Positions 43,412 to 52,715 of a DNA stretch of 64,000 nucleotides are shown piece by piece. The first letter of the stretch is position 1. Each line of letters opens with the position of its first letter. The stretch is taken from NCBI GenBank assembly GCA_947493745.1, contig CANLSM010000006.1, positions 124,001 to 188,000 on the forward strand, in the 5' to 3' direction. Made by a program: the position numbers and the translations under genes. This DNA is from an uncultured Paracoccaceae bacterium (lineage in GTDB: Bacteria; Pseudomonadota; Alphaproteobacteria; Rhodobacterales; Rhodobacteraceae). The notes under the pieces were generated by a model, which searched no databases, had not been told where the DNA came from, and saw only the letters and a list, made by a program, of their open reading frames with translations.

Positions 43412-44812
43412 ATGCCCGATCATGCCAGCACCTCTGTTGAGGACCGGAACCGGTGGAGCGTCCATATCCGGACGATCCTCACGCTTGCGCTGCCTCTGAT
43501 CGGTGCGCAGCTCGCACAGATGGCGATCCATGTCACCGATACGGTGATGCTGGGCTGGCTGGGGGCCGAGGAACTGGCGGGCTCGGTTCTGGGCAGTCAG
43601 CTCTTCTTCCTGCTATTCATCATCGGTTCGGGGTTTTCCTATGCGGTGATGCCACTGGCCTCGGTTGCCGTGGGCGAGGGGGATCAGGTCTCTGTGCGTC
43701 GGGCCGTGCGCATGGGGTTCTGGGTCGTGGGCATCGTATCTGTCCTGTCACTTGTCCCGATGTGGTTTTCCGCGCCGCTCTTTCGTGCACTGAAACAGGA
43801 ACCCGAGCTGGTAGTCCTCGCCAGTTCATACCTGCAAATCGCCATGTGGGGTCTGCCGTTTGCGCTGATCACGACGGTGTTGCGGGCATTCCTGTCGGCG
43901 ATCGACCGACCTCAGGTGGTGCTCTGGGCAACCATTGCCGGCGCATTCCTGAATGCCTTTCTCAACTGGGTTTTCATCTTCGGCAACCTCGGCGCGCCCG
44001 CGCTGGGGATCGAGGGGGCAGCGATTGCCTCGGTGGGAACGAATATCCTGACCGTGATCTGTCTGGTCCTCTATGTGAGCTACCGCAAGACGCCGCGCTC
44101 CTACGAACTGTTCGTGCGCATCTGGAAGCCGGACTGGAGCTTTTTCTTCAAGGTCAGCCGTCTGGGTGGTCCGATCAGCGCGACCCTGTTGGCCGAGGTC
44201 GGGCTCTTTGCGGCCTCATCCATCCTGATGGGCTGGCTGGGTGTTATCCCGCTGGCAGCCCATGGTGTCGCGCTTCAGATCATCTCGGTCATTTTCATGA
44301 TCCCGTTCGGCTTTTCGCAGGCCGCGACCGTGCGTGTGGGGCAGGCCTATGGACGCTCGGATGCCTTGGCGATCGACCGCGTGGCCAAGACGGCGCTTGT
44401 CATGTCGGTGGGCGTGGCGGTTCTGGCCGCGATTGCGCTGGTCGTGATCCCCGAGCCGATGATCGGGCTGTTTCTTGACGAGGATAACGCGGATGCGGCG
44501 GCTGTTGTTGCGCTTGGCGTCCCGCTTCTTGCGGTCGCGGCGGCCTTTCAGATCGTGGACACGCTTCAGGTCGTCTCGGCCGGGCTTCTGCGCGGATTGC
44601 AGGACACACGGGTGCCGATGATCATCGCTGTTGCAAGCTATTGGGGGATCGGAGTACCGGCTGCCTGGGTGCTTGCCTTCCCCTTGGGCTTCGGCGCGCC
44701 AGGGGTGTGGGCGGGACTGGCTTGCGGCCTCTTCCTCGCAGCCATTTTCCTGACTGCGAGATTTGTCGGACGCGCACGTTTCCTTCCGCGACCTCAGGCG
44801 CGGGTGACATGA
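43412..44812 (+). CDS. MATE family multidrug efflux transporter
   Basis: Twelve-helix sodium- or proton-coupled exporter of the DinF/NorM superfamily, 466 residues with the ATG at 43412 after a GGGGGAG ribosome site; an in-frame start at 43313 is less likely. The N-terminal motif ALPLIGAQLAQMAIHVTDTVMLGWLG is typical, as is the repeat in the second half LGGPISATLLAEVGLFAASSILMGWLG. Its 3' end overlaps the convergent nucleotide-sugar dehydrogenase gene by 19 bp. Substrate unknown. Confidence 0.93.
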   Translation: MPDHASTSVEDRNRWSVHIRTILTLALPLIGAQLAQMAIHVTDTVMLGWLGAEELAGSVLGSQLFFLLFIIGSGFSYAVMPLASVAVGEGDQVSVRRAVRMGFWVVGIVSVLSLVPMWFSAPLFRALKQEPELVVLASSYLQIAMWGLPFALITTVLRAFLSAIDRPQVVLWATIAGAFLNAFLNWVFIFGNLGAPALGIEGAAIASVGTNILTVICLVLYVSYRKTPRSYELFVRIWKPDWSFFFKVSRLGGPISATLLAEVGLFAASSILMGWLGVIPLAAHGVALQIISVIFMIPFGFSQAATVRVGQAYGRSDALAIDRVAKTALVMSVGVAVLAAIALVVIPEPMIGLFLDEDNADAAAVVALGVPLLAVAAAFQIVDTLQVVSAGLLRGLQDTRVPMIIAVASYWGIGVPAAWVLAFPLGFGAPGVWAGLACGLFLAAIFLTARFVGRARFLPRPQARVT

Positions 44813-46110
44813 GGCGCTGAGGCATCGATCCGGCCGCGGCAGTCGATCACCAGATCGGCGCGGTTGCTGATCATCTCATAATCAAAGGCGCTGTGATCGG
44901 TGACGAGGATCACCGCATCCTGATTGGCCAGCGTCACCGGCCCGAAATCGACGGCGTATTCGCTCAACGGGGCATCCCATTTGCGGATCATCGGATCACA
45001 GATGCTGATATTGGCCCCCTGACGCTCCAGACCTTTGATGATGTCGAGCGCTGGGCTCTCGCGCAGATCGTCAACGTCGGGCTTGTAGGCGACGCCGAGC
45101 ACGAGCACGCGCGATCCCCGTACCGCGCGTCCCTTGCTGTTCAGAGCCTCCGCAAGGCGACCGATGACGTAGTTCGGCATTTCGGCATTCACATCGCCTG
45201 CCAGATCGATGAACCGGGTCGTCACCCCGTATTGCCTCGCCTTCCAGCTGAGATAGAAAGGATCGACCGGAATGCAGTGACCGCCAATGCCCGGTCCCGG
45301 ATAGTAGGCGCGGAACCCGAAGGGCTTGGTGGCGGCGGCGTCGATGATCTCGAAGATGTCGAGCCCCATCTTGTCGGCCACCACCTTCATCTCGTTGACC
45401 AGCGCAATGTTCACCGAGCGGTGAATGTTCTCCAGCAGCTTGACCATCTCTGCGGTCCGGGTCGAGCTTGTCGGCACCATCTCGTCGATGAAATGGCGGT
45501 AGAAGGTCAGCCCGGCCTCAAGACAGGCCGGTGTCGCGCCGCCTATCACCTTTGGAATGGTTCGGGTCTCGAAGGCGCGGTTGCCGGGATCCTCGCGCTC
45601 GGGCGAGTAGGTGAGGAAGATGTCCTGCCCGACCACCAACCCCTCGTTCTCGATCAGCGGTCGCAGAACCTCTTCGGTGGTTCCTGGCCATGTGGTGCTC
45701 TCTAAGCTGATCAACTGGCCATGGCGCAGATGCGGCCGGATGGCCTCCATGACCGATACCACCCGGCTGAGATCCGGTGTGCGGGACGCATCAACCGGTG
45801 TCGGCACGCAGATGACAAGTGCGTCACATTCCGAGATGCGAGAGAATTCGGCAACCGCCTCGAAGCCGCTCTCGACCATTGTCGCGATCTGGTCATGTCC
45901 GATGTGTTTGAGAGGGCTGAACCCGGAATTGAGCTGCTGCACCCGCTGATCGCAGACATCGAAGCCGACAGATTTCAGCCCGGTTTGCGAGATCCGTTGT
46001 GCGAGCGGTATGCCGACATAACCAAGACCGATGACCCCGACCACGCAGGTCCGATCCGCGACACGATCCAGAAAACCGTCTGGAGCCTCTGCCAATACCC
46101 GAATGTTCAC
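44794..46110 (-). CDS. Nucleotide-sugar 6-dehydrogenase (WbpA/WecC type)
   Basis: NAD-dependent UDP-sugar dehydrogenase of 438 residues that oxidises C6 to a uronic acid, probably on UDP-GlcNAc or UDP-ManNAc. The Rossmann motif VVGVIGLGYVGIPLA is at residues 23-37, followed by DALVICVPTPVD. The catalytic cysteine is C279 in GPGIGGHCIPVDPFYLSW. The C-terminal domain has RVLVLGVAYKPDVDDLRESPA. It is adjacent to the DegT-type aminotransferase, and the two could make an amino-uronic sugar for the surface polysaccharides encoded at 9-20 kb. Specificity is not proven. Confidence 0.88.
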   Translation of the reverse strand: MNIRVLAEAPDGFLDRVADRTCVVGVIGLGYVGIPLAQRISQTGLKSVGFDVCDQRVQQLNSGFSPLKHIGHDQIATMVESGFEAVAEFSRISECDALVICVPTPVDASRTPDLSRVVSVMEAIRPHLRHGQLISLESTTWPGTTEEVLRPLIENEGLVVGQDIFLTYSPEREDPGNRAFETRTIPKVIGGATPACLEAGLTFYRHFIDEMVPTSSTRTAEMVKLLENIHRSVNIALVNEMKVVADKMGLDIFEIIDAAATKPFGFRAYYPGPGIGGHCIPVDPFYLSWKARQYGVTTRFIDLAGDVNAEMPNYVIGRLAEALNSKGRAVRGSRVLVLGVAYKPDVDDLRESPALDIIKGLERQGANISICDPMIRKWDAPLSEYAVDFGPVTLANQDAVILVTDHSAFDYEMISNRADLVIDCRGRIDASAPHVTRA

Positions 46111-46173
46111 GGATCACACCTCGCAATTTTTGACTAGCCCCGAATTTGGGGTCCGACGTCAAAATTGGCGAAC

Positions 46174-46215
46174 TTAGTTAATGGAATCTGAACGTTAGGA
46201 ATGTTTTTAGTTAAT
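46174..46215. repeat. Direct repeat upstream of the nucleotide-sugar dehydrogenase
   Basis: TTAGTTAAT occurs at 46174-46182 and again at 46207-46215, same orientation, 33 bp apart (about three helical turns), in the 139 bp gap between the dehydrogenase and the AglR-like gene. It could be a tandem regulator site. The rest of the gap shows no feature. Confidence 0.35.
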
Positions 46216-46249
46216 TGCAGCAGAGCACATTAAGGCTGCGTTCATACTT

Positions 46250-47272
46250 TCAGGTCGGGGCCGGGCCGGTTGATCGTCCGAGCGTCAGCTGGCACTCCCA
46301 AAGCTCGGAGACATGGGCCTTTTCCTCGGAGTCGATGAGATCGATCAGAAGCTCTGCCACCCGCGACCCCGCCGCGCGCACCGACGAGCGTGTGCAGGTA
46401 AAGAGCGGCACGTCGCCCGCATTGGGCAGGAAAGACAGTTCATCATCATGGGTGATGACCGAGATATCGCGCCCCAGTTGCAGCCCCATCTCGCTCAGCG
46501 CCCGCGAGACGCCCATGGCGGTGATCAGGCTTGAGGTCAGGATGGCGGTTGGCGGATTCGGTGCCGCCAGCAGGCGGCGCGTCGTCTCGTAGCCGAAAGG
46601 CTCCGTCATCTCTTCGGCGAAAAGGATCTCCGGGTCGACCGGGACGCCTCGTTCCGTCAGCGCGATCTCATGACCAACCCGGCGACGCTGGGCAAAGTGC
46701 ATGTTCTCCAGCCCGTTCAGAAAGGCGATGCGCCGATGGCCGAGGTCGAGCAACAGGTTTGTGGCCCTCTCGAACGCACGTTTGTTGTTGATGTCGAGCC
46801 AGGAGTAACCAGTTTCCCCCTCGGCGACCCGTCCGTGCACGAGATATGGCACGCCAAGTGCGTTGAGCAGCGGAACGCGCGGATCGTCCTGTCGTGGCCC
46901 GTGGACAATGATGCCATCGACCTTGTGCTGCGAGTGGATCGAGCGATAGGCGGCCTCCTCGCCATCGTCCTCGACAACCGTGATAACCATGTCATAGCCG
47001 CGCTTGGAATAGGTCTCGCCAGCACCCGCGATGAAGTCGCCGAAAATCGGATTGATCATCTCGTGTCTTGATGTCGGGACCACATGACCGATGGACATCG
47101 ACCGTCCTGTGGCGAGTTTCTTGGCCTGAAAGTTCGGAGCATAGCCATGTTTGGCAGCCGCTTCTGCCACCCGCGCCCGAGTCTCGGCGCGCACTTCCGG
47201 ATAGCCGTTCAGTGCGCGACTGACCGTCGTCGGCGACAGCCCAAGAAGGTCCGAAAGCTCACGTAAGTTCAT
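46250..47272 (-). CDS. aglR: LacI-family repressor of the agl operon (AglR-like)
   Basis: A 340-residue LacI-type regulator. The N-terminal helix-turn-helix reads NLRELSDLLGLSPTTVSRALNGYPEV, with hinge YAPNFQAKKLATGRS, and the sugar-binding domain begins SIGHVVPTSRHEMINPIFGDF. It is divergent from aglE, and two TCAAAGC-centred operators lie in the shared region, one 10 bp from its own start. By position and family it is AglR, releasing DNA in the presence of alpha-glucosides. It probably also represses itself. Confidence 0.88.
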   Translation of the reverse strand: MNLRELSDLLGLSPTTVSRALNGYPEVRAETRARVAEAAAKHGYAPNFQAKKLATGRSMSIGHVVPTSRHEMINPIFGDFIAGAGETYSKRGYDMVITVVEDDGEEAAYRSIHSQHKVDGIIVHGPRQDDPRVPLLNALGVPYLVHGRVAEGETGYSWLDINNKRAFERATNLLLDLGHRRIAFLNGLENMHFAQRRRVGHEIALTERGVPVDPEILFAEEMTEPFGYETTRRLLAAPNPPTAILTSSLITAMGVSRALSEMGLQLGRDISVITHDDELSFLPNAGDVPLFTCTRSSVRAAGSRVAELLIDLIDSEEKAHVSELWECQLTLGRSTGPAPT

Positions 47273-47281
47273 GCCTGTTCC

Positions 47282-47295
47282 TCAAAGCGCTTTGA
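47282..47295. promoter_or_regulatory. AglR operator 1
   Basis: TCAAAGCGCTTTGA, a perfect 14 bp palindrome with the central CG expected of LacI-family sites, 10 bp upstream of the aglR start codon. Confidence 0.8.
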
Positions 47296-47354
47296 AAAGC
47301 TGCCACTCCGCAGCGAAAATTTCAAACCCTTTCTCGCATGATGCATCGAATTGC

Positions 47355-47383
47355 TTGACTTAATTCCGCCTTAGTCTCATTTT
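47355..47383 (+). promoter_or_regulatory. aglE: Possible aglE promoter
   Basis: TTGACT at 47355-47360 and CATTTT at 47378-47383, 17 bp apart. The second operator begins 9 bp downstream, over the expected start site, as for a repressed promoter. The -10 match is weak. Confidence 0.5.
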
Positions 47384-47391
47384 GGAGGCAT

Positions 47392-47405
47392 TCAAAGCGG
47401 TTTGA
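47392..47405. promoter_or_regulatory. AglR operator 2
   Basis: TCAAAGCGGTTTGA is an imperfect copy of the operator at 47282-47295, differing by one base, and lies just downstream of the candidate aglE promoter. The two centres are 110 bp apart, so looping is possible. Confidence 0.75.
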
Positions 47406-47457
47406 AAATGAGTCGCATGTAAGATCTGGACCCAAGGTCCAATTTGGGAGGAATAGG

Positions 47458-48816
47458 ATGAAATCCACGCTACTGACCTGTGCTGCAGGCCTTGCCTTCA
47501 TGGCCGGGACGGCATTTGCCGACGGCCATGCCAACCTGATTTTTGCGCCCGGCGAGGGTGACTTCAATTGGGAGAGCTTCGAGGCGTTGAAGGCCAACGA
47601 TCTCAGCGGCAAGACTGTCACGCTGTTCGGTCCCTGGCTTGGCCCGGACAAGGAGCTCGTCGAAAACACGATGGCGTATTTCGAGGCCGCGACGGGCATC
47701 GATGTGCAGTATTCCGGCTCTGACAGCTTCGAACAGCAGATCGTGATCGATACACAGGCCGGTTCGCCCCCGAACGTGGCGGTCTTCCCGCAGCCGGGCC
47801 TTGCAGCGGATCTGGCCAGCAAGGGTCTTCTGGCCCCGCTTGGCGACGAGACCGGAGCCTGGGTGCGTGACAATTATGCAGCCGGGCAGTCCTGGGTCGA
47901 TCTGGGAACCTATCCGAATGCAAGTGGCGAGGAGGAACTCTTCGGCTTCTTCTACAAGGTCGATGTGAAAAGCCTCGTCTGGTACAGCCCGGAGAACTTC
48001 GAGGATGCGGGCTATGAAATCCCCGAAACCATGGAAGAACTCAAGGCGCTGACCGATCAGATCGTCGCCGATGGCGGGACGCCGTGGTGCATCGGTCTGG
48101 GATCGGGCGGCGCGACCGGCTGGCCTGCGACCGACTGGGTCGAGGACATGCTGCTACGCACCCAGACACCGGATGTCTATGACCAGTGGGTGGCCAATGA
48201 GATACCCTTCGATGACCCGCGCGTTGTCGGTGCCATCGAGGAGTTCGGTGCCTTTGCCCGCAATGACGACTATGTCGATGGCGGTGCGGGTGCTGTTGCC
48301 TCGACCGATTTCCGCGACAGTCCAAAGGGTCTCTTCGAGAGCCCGCCCAAGTGCTACATGCACCGTCAGGCGTCCTTCATTCCGGCCTTCTTCCCGGAAG
48401 GATCCGAAGTGGGTCTTGATGTCGATTTCTTCTATTTCCCGGCCTATGGCGGCAAGGATCTCGGCTCGCCCGTTTTGGGTGCCGGCACGCTCTTTGCGAT
48501 CACCAATGACAGCCCCGAGGCGCGTGCGCTGATGGACTATCTCAAGTCTCCCATCGCGCACGAGGTGTGGATGGCCCAACAGGGCTTCCTGACACCGCAT
48601 AAGGGTGTGAACACGGACCTTTATGCCAACGAGGCGCTCAAGGGTATGGGAGATATTCTGCTTGGTGCCACGACCTTCCGGTTTGACGGCTCCGACCTGA
48701 TGCCTGGCGGTGTCGGCGCGGGATCGTTCTGGACCGGCATGGTCGACTATGCCGGGGGCAAGGATGCGGCCACGGTTGCCTCTGAGATCCAGGCAAGCTG
48801 GGAAGCCCTGAAATAA
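47458..48816 (+). CDS. aglE: Alpha-glucoside ABC transporter substrate-binding protein
   Basis: Periplasmic binding protein of 452 residues. A signal peptide (LLTCAAGLAFMAGTAFA) is cleaved before DGHANL. The extracellular solute-binding fold 1 is shown by ALKANDLSGKTVTLFGPWLG, VAVFPQPGLAADLASKGLL and WCIGLGSGGATGWPATDWVED. It resembles AglE of rhizobia and roseobacters, which take up trehalose, maltose, sucrose and related sugars. GGGAGG lies 6 bp before the ATG. A strong hairpin between it and aglF probably favours its higher expression. Confidence 0.93.
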   Translation: MKSTLLTCAAGLAFMAGTAFADGHANLIFAPGEGDFNWESFEALKANDLSGKTVTLFGPWLGPDKELVENTMAYFEAATGIDVQYSGSDSFEQQIVIDTQAGSPPNVAVFPQPGLAADLASKGLLAPLGDETGAWVRDNYAAGQSWVDLGTYPNASGEEELFGFFYKVDVKSLVWYSPENFEDAGYEIPETMEELKALTDQIVADGGTPWCIGLGSGGATGWPATDWVEDMLLRTQTPDVYDQWVANEIPFDDPRVVGAIEEFGAFARNDDYVDGGAGAVASTDFRDSPKGLFESPPKCYMHRQASFIPAFFPEGSEVGLDVDFFYFPAYGGKDLGSPVLGAGTLFAITNDSPEARALMDYLKSPIAHEVWMAQQGFLTPHKGVNTDLYANEALKGMGDILLGATTFRFDGSDLMPGGVGAGSFWTGMVDYAGGKDAATVASEIQASWEALK

Positions 48817-48828
48817 AGCCAAGCGAAT

Positions 48829-48854
48829 GGACCGCGCCACGCCCGGCGCGGTCC
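48829..48854 (+). terminator. Hairpin between aglE and aglF
   Basis: GGACCGCGCC and GGCGCGGTCC form a perfect 10 bp stem with a six-base loop, 12 bp after the aglE stop. No T-run follows; it probably stabilises aglE mRNA or partly terminates, giving excess binding protein over the permease. Confidence 0.65.
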
Positions 48855-48900
48855 TCATCAACCCAATACGCCTGATCAACGGGCGACCGGGGAGGAACCC

Positions 48901-49893
48901 ATGTCACAGCTTCTGATTGCCATCGGCACGATGATTGTCGGTGTAGGCGCCTGTCTGCTCTATTTCTGGGGCACAAACAAAGCGCTCGATACGATCTACC
49001 CAGCACGGGGCGAGAATGCCGGCGCCAACATCCTGCGGGCCAATTCGATCCGGCCCTGGCTGTTTCTCGGACCCGCCATTGTGATCCTGACGATCTATCT
49101 GGTCTACCCGGTGTTCAATTCGCTTCTTCTGTCCTTCAAGGATCCTGCGGGTGTCGAATATGAGGGGCTGGCGAACTACAAGCAGCTGCTTGCGGATGCG
49201 AAGTTCCGCGAGAGCATGCGCAACAACATCCTCTGGCTGGTCGTGGTTCCGGCGGGCGCGACATTCTTCGGCCTTCTGGCGGCCGCGCTGACGGATCGTA
49301 TCCGCTGGGGCAACATCGCCAAGTCGCTGATCTTCATGCCGATGGCGATCAGCTTCATCGGAGCCTCGGTGATCTGGAAATTCGTCTATGACTACAAGGG
49401 CGAAGGGTCCCAGCAGATCGGCCTTCTGAACGCGATGACCACGAGCCTCGGCTTCGAGCCGCAGGCCTGGATCACGCTGCCCTTCTGGAACAACTTTTTC
49501 CTGATGGTCATCCTGATCTGGATCCAGACCGGCTTTGCCATGGTGATCCTGTCGGCTGCCCTTCGCGGCATCTCGGAAGAGACCATCGAGGCGGCAGTGC
49601 TAGACGGGGCCTCTCCGTTGCAGATCTTCTTCAAGATCAAGGTGCCGCAGATCTGGGGCACAATCGCGGTCGTCTGGACCACGATAACCATTCTGGTGCT
49701 CAAGGTCTTCGATATCGTGCTGGCCATGACCAACGGGCAATGGGGCTCGCAGGTGCTGGCCAACTACATGTTCGACAAGATGTTCCGCGCCAGTGACTTC
49801 GGCCTCGCGGCCACATCGGCGCTGGTCATTATGGCGATGGTCATCCCGATCATGGTCTGGAACATCATGGAAGCCCGAAAGGATTTCAAATGA
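48901..49893 (+). CDS. aglF: Alpha-glucoside ABC transporter permease AglF
   Basis: Inner-membrane permease of the MalF type, 330 residues. An extra N-terminal helix (LLIAIGTMIVGVGACLLYFWG) precedes the permease core with RPWLFLGPAIVILTIYLVYPV. The EAA loop that contacts the ATPase is visible as EETIEAAVLDGASPLQIFFK with the conserved A-x-x-D-G-A. It is followed by aglG with a 4 bp overlap. A GGGGAGG-type site (GGGGAGGAAC) precedes the ATG. Confidence 0.93.
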   Translation: MSQLLIAIGTMIVGVGACLLYFWGTNKALDTIYPARGENAGANILRANSIRPWLFLGPAIVILTIYLVYPVFNSLLLSFKDPAGVEYEGLANYKQLLADAKFRESMRNNILWLVVVPAGATFFGLLAAALTDRIRWGNIAKSLIFMPMAISFIGASVIWKFVYDYKGEGSQQIGLLNAMTTSLGFEPQAWITLPFWNNFFLMVILIWIQTGFAMVILSAALRGISEETIEAAVLDGASPLQIFFKIKVPQIWGTIAVVWTTITILVLKVFDIVLAMTNGQWGSQVLANYMFDKMFRASDFGLAATSALVIMAMVIPIMVWNIMEARKDFK

Positions 49894-51029
49894 GCGGTAT
49901 GGCAGGACAAAGACCGGCGCTGAGCTGGGCAGTCAACCTCTCGGTTCTGGCACTCGTGCTGCTGTGGACCATCCCGACATTCGGGCTTCTGGTCTCCAGC
50001 TTCCGGGATGCCGATCAGCTTTCGGTTTCTGGCTGGTGGACGTCTCTCACGACGACGGACCGCAACATTGTCGAGCGGGCCGCCGCGCCGACCGATGATG
50101 GTGCCCAGACGCAAGTGGGCGAAGTCTGGGTGATCGAGGGCAATATTTTCGGCGAGGATGTCGGCATCGTCAGTCGTTTCGGCTGGCGTGCCCAGGAGCC
50201 GGAGGCCTTTGCCGCCGGAGAGACGGCGGAAATGCGTGACGGGCAGACCATGACCGTCGAGGCCGATGGCAGTTACCGGCTGGAAAGCCCCGAGGAATGG
50301 GAAGGGCGCCGTGGGCAGCGTATCTTTGTGACCTCGGCGGAGCCGCCGAAGTTCACCACAGACAACTACAATCAAGTGATGTTCTCAGAAGGTCTCGGCA
50401 AGAGCTTTCTGAACACGCTGACCGTGACCATACCGGCCACGATCATTCCGATCCTGATTGCGGCCTATGCGGCCTATGCGCTGGCATGGATGCAGTTTCC
50501 AGGACGCGCGCTGTTGCTGGCGATTGTCGTCGGGCTGCTGGTGGTGCCCTTGCAGATGTCGCTCATCCCGCTTTTGAAACTCTATAACGGGGTTGGCATC
50601 GGGAAATCGTATTTCGGGATCTGGCTGGCCCATACCGGCTTTGGCCTGCCGCTCGCGGTCTATCTGCTGCGAAACTACATGGTGGGCCTGCCGCGCGAGA
50701 TCATGGAAAGCGCCAAGGTCGATGGCGCGTCGGATTTCGATATCTTCCGCAAGATCATCCTGCCGCTCAGCTTCCCCGCGCTCGCAAGCTTTGCGATCTT
50801 TCAGTTCCTGTGGGTCTGGAACGATCTGCTGGTCGCAACCGTGTTTCTCGGCAACAACGAGGACCAGTTGGTCATGACCGGTCGATTGCGTGAGCTTCTG
50901 GGATCGCGAGGTGCGAACTGGGAGATACTGACGGCCTCGGCGTTTGTCACCATCGTCGTGCCATTGATCGTTTTCTTCTCACTGCAACGCTATCTGGTGC
51001 GCGGATTGCTCGCCGGATCGGTCAAGTAA
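49890..51029 (+). CDS. aglG: Alpha-glucoside ABC transporter permease AglG
   Basis: Inner-membrane permease of the MalG type, 379 residues. After the first helix there is an unusually long periplasmic insertion of about 110 residues (SLTTTDRNIVERAAAPTDDG up to RGQRIFVTSAEPPKF), which is characteristic of AglG-type permeases. The EAA loop reads REIMESAKVDGASDFDIFRK. The C-terminal helix is followed by LQRYLVRGLLAGSVK. It overlaps aglF by 4 bp and is followed 10 bp later by the alpha-glucosidase gene. Confidence 0.93.
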   Translation: MSGMAGQRPALSWAVNLSVLALVLLWTIPTFGLLVSSFRDADQLSVSGWWTSLTTTDRNIVERAAAPTDDGAQTQVGEVWVIEGNIFGEDVGIVSRFGWRAQEPEAFAAGETAEMRDGQTMTVEADGSYRLESPEEWEGRRGQRIFVTSAEPPKFTTDNYNQVMFSEGLGKSFLNTLTVTIPATIIPILIAAYAAYALAWMQFPGRALLLAIVVGLLVVPLQMSLIPLLKLYNGVGIGKSYFGIWLAHTGFGLPLAVYLLRNYMVGLPREIMESAKVDGASDFDIFRKIILPLSFPALASFAIFQFLWVWNDLLVATVFLGNNEDQLVMTGRLRELLGSRGANWEILTASAFVTIVVPLIVFFSLQRYLVRGLLAGSVK

Positions 51030-51039
51030 GGACGGCTCC

Positions 51040-52695
51040 ATGAACCTTGCGCTCCCCGTCGGGGACAACTCTCAACTGGTGCCGGACAAGGACTGGTGGC
51101 GTGGTGCGGTGATCTACCAGATCTACCCGCGTTCCTATCAGGACAGCAATGGTGACGGGATCGGTGACCTCGCGGGCATCATTCACCGGTTGCCCTATAT
51201 CGCCTCGCTCGGCGTGGATGCGATCTGGATCTCCCCGTTCTTCAAATCGCCCATGCTGGATTTCGGTTACGATGTCTCGGACTATCGCGACGTTGACCCG
51301 ATGTTCGGCACGCTGGGCGACTTTGATGCGTTGATCGAACAGGCGCATGGGCTCGGGCTGCGGGTGATGATCGACCTGGTGCTGAGCCACACATCCGACA
51401 AACATGCCTGGTTTCAGGAGAGCCGGACCAGCCGCGAGAACCCAAAGGCAAACTGGTATGTCTGGGCCGATCCCAAGCCTGACGGCACGCCGCCGACCAA
51501 CTGGCTGTCGATCTTTGGCGGCTCGGCCTGGGCCTGGGACGCGGACCGGCGGCAATACTACCTGCACAACTTCCTGACCTCGCAGCCGGATCTCAACTTT
51601 CACGAGCCCGATGTTCAGGACGCGGTGCTGGATGTGGCGCGTTTCTGGCTGGAGCGCGGGGTTGATGGGTTCCGTCTGGATACGATCAACTTCTATGTCC
51701 ATGACAAGCAGTTGCGCGACAATCCGGCGCTGCCGGAGGAGGAACGCAATGCCTCCATCGCGCCCGATGTGAACCCCTACAACTACCAGAACCACCTCTT
51801 CGACAAGAACCAGCCCGAGAACGTGGACTTTCTGCGCCGGTTGCGCGGTGTGATGGATGAGTTTCAGGACATCGCGGCGGTTGGCGAGGTTGGCGACGCG
51901 CAATACGGGCTGAAGATCATCGGCGATTATACGGCGGGCGATGATCTGATGCATATGTGCTATGCCTTCGATTTCCTGTCGCCTGAACCGTTGAGCGGGA
52001 TCCGCGCGGCCCGCGTACTGGGCGATTTCGAAGCGGAAGCGGCCGAGGGCTGGGCCTGCTGGGCTTTCTCCAATCATGACGTGTCGCGGCATCGCAGCCG
52101 CTGGCATCTGGGCGAGGATGCGGCCCGCCTGCATGCCGCCCTGATCCTCAGCCTAAAGGGGTCCGTCTGTCTCTATCAGGGGGAGGAACTTGGTCTGACG
52201 GAGGCCTATGTCTCCTATGAGGACCTACAGGATCCCTACGGCAAACAGTTCTGGCCCAAGTTCAAGGGCAGGGACGGCTGTCGCACGCCGATGGTCTGGT
52301 CATCTGACGGGCCGAACGGCGGTTTCACCGACGGCAAACCCTGGCTCCCGGTCGCGATGGAGCATCTGGAGAGATCGGTCAGCACACAGGAAAATCAGCC
52401 CGACTCCATGCTCAATTTCTACCGCGATCTGCTGCGGTTCAGAAAGGCGCATCCGGTGCTGTCCAAGGGCGATCTGCGTATTCTGGAGGCGACCGAGACC
52501 GTGCTCAGCTTCACCCGGTCCGAGGCCGGAACGACGATGTATTGTGTCTTCAATCTGGGCGATGCGGAGCAGACGGTCACATTGCCCACGGCTGCGGGTG
52601 AGCCGATCGAGGGACTGAATTTCGACATATCAAAGAGTGGGAACGCGGTGACCCTGGCACCATACCAGGCGTATTTCGCGCATCATAAGGGATAA
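51040..52695 (+). CDS. aglA: Alpha-glucosidase AglA (glycoside hydrolase family 13)
   Basis: Cytoplasmic hydrolase of 551 residues that splits the imported alpha-glucosides. The (beta/alpha)8 barrel begins AVIYQIYPRSYQDSNGDGIGDL. The catalytic nucleophile is D214 in DGFRLDTINF, the acid/base E283 in AVGEVGDA, and the transition-state Asp D347 in FSNHDVSRHRSRW. No signal peptide is present. It lies in the middle of the agl operon between aglG and aglK, the usual order. The length matches bacterial oligo-1,6- and alpha-glucosidases. Confidence 0.95.
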   Translation: MNLALPVGDNSQLVPDKDWWRGAVIYQIYPRSYQDSNGDGIGDLAGIIHRLPYIASLGVDAIWISPFFKSPMLDFGYDVSDYRDVDPMFGTLGDFDALIEQAHGLGLRVMIDLVLSHTSDKHAWFQESRTSRENPKANWYVWADPKPDGTPPTNWLSIFGGSAWAWDADRRQYYLHNFLTSQPDLNFHEPDVQDAVLDVARFWLERGVDGFRLDTINFYVHDKQLRDNPALPEEERNASIAPDVNPYNYQNHLFDKNQPENVDFLRRLRGVMDEFQDIAAVGEVGDAQYGLKIIGDYTAGDDLMHMCYAFDFLSPEPLSGIRAARVLGDFEAEAAEGWACWAFSNHDVSRHRSRWHLGEDAARLHAALILSLKGSVCLYQGEELGLTEAYVSYEDLQDPYGKQFWPKFKGRDGCRTPMVWSSDGPNGGFTDGKPWLPVAMEHLERSVSTQENQPDSMLNFYRDLLRFRKAHPVLSKGDLRILEATETVLSFTRSEAGTTMYCVFNLGDAEQTVTLPTAAGEPIEGLNFDISKSGNAVTLAPYQAYFAHHKG

Positions 52696-52715
52696 AACCC
52701 TGAAGGGAGGGGATC

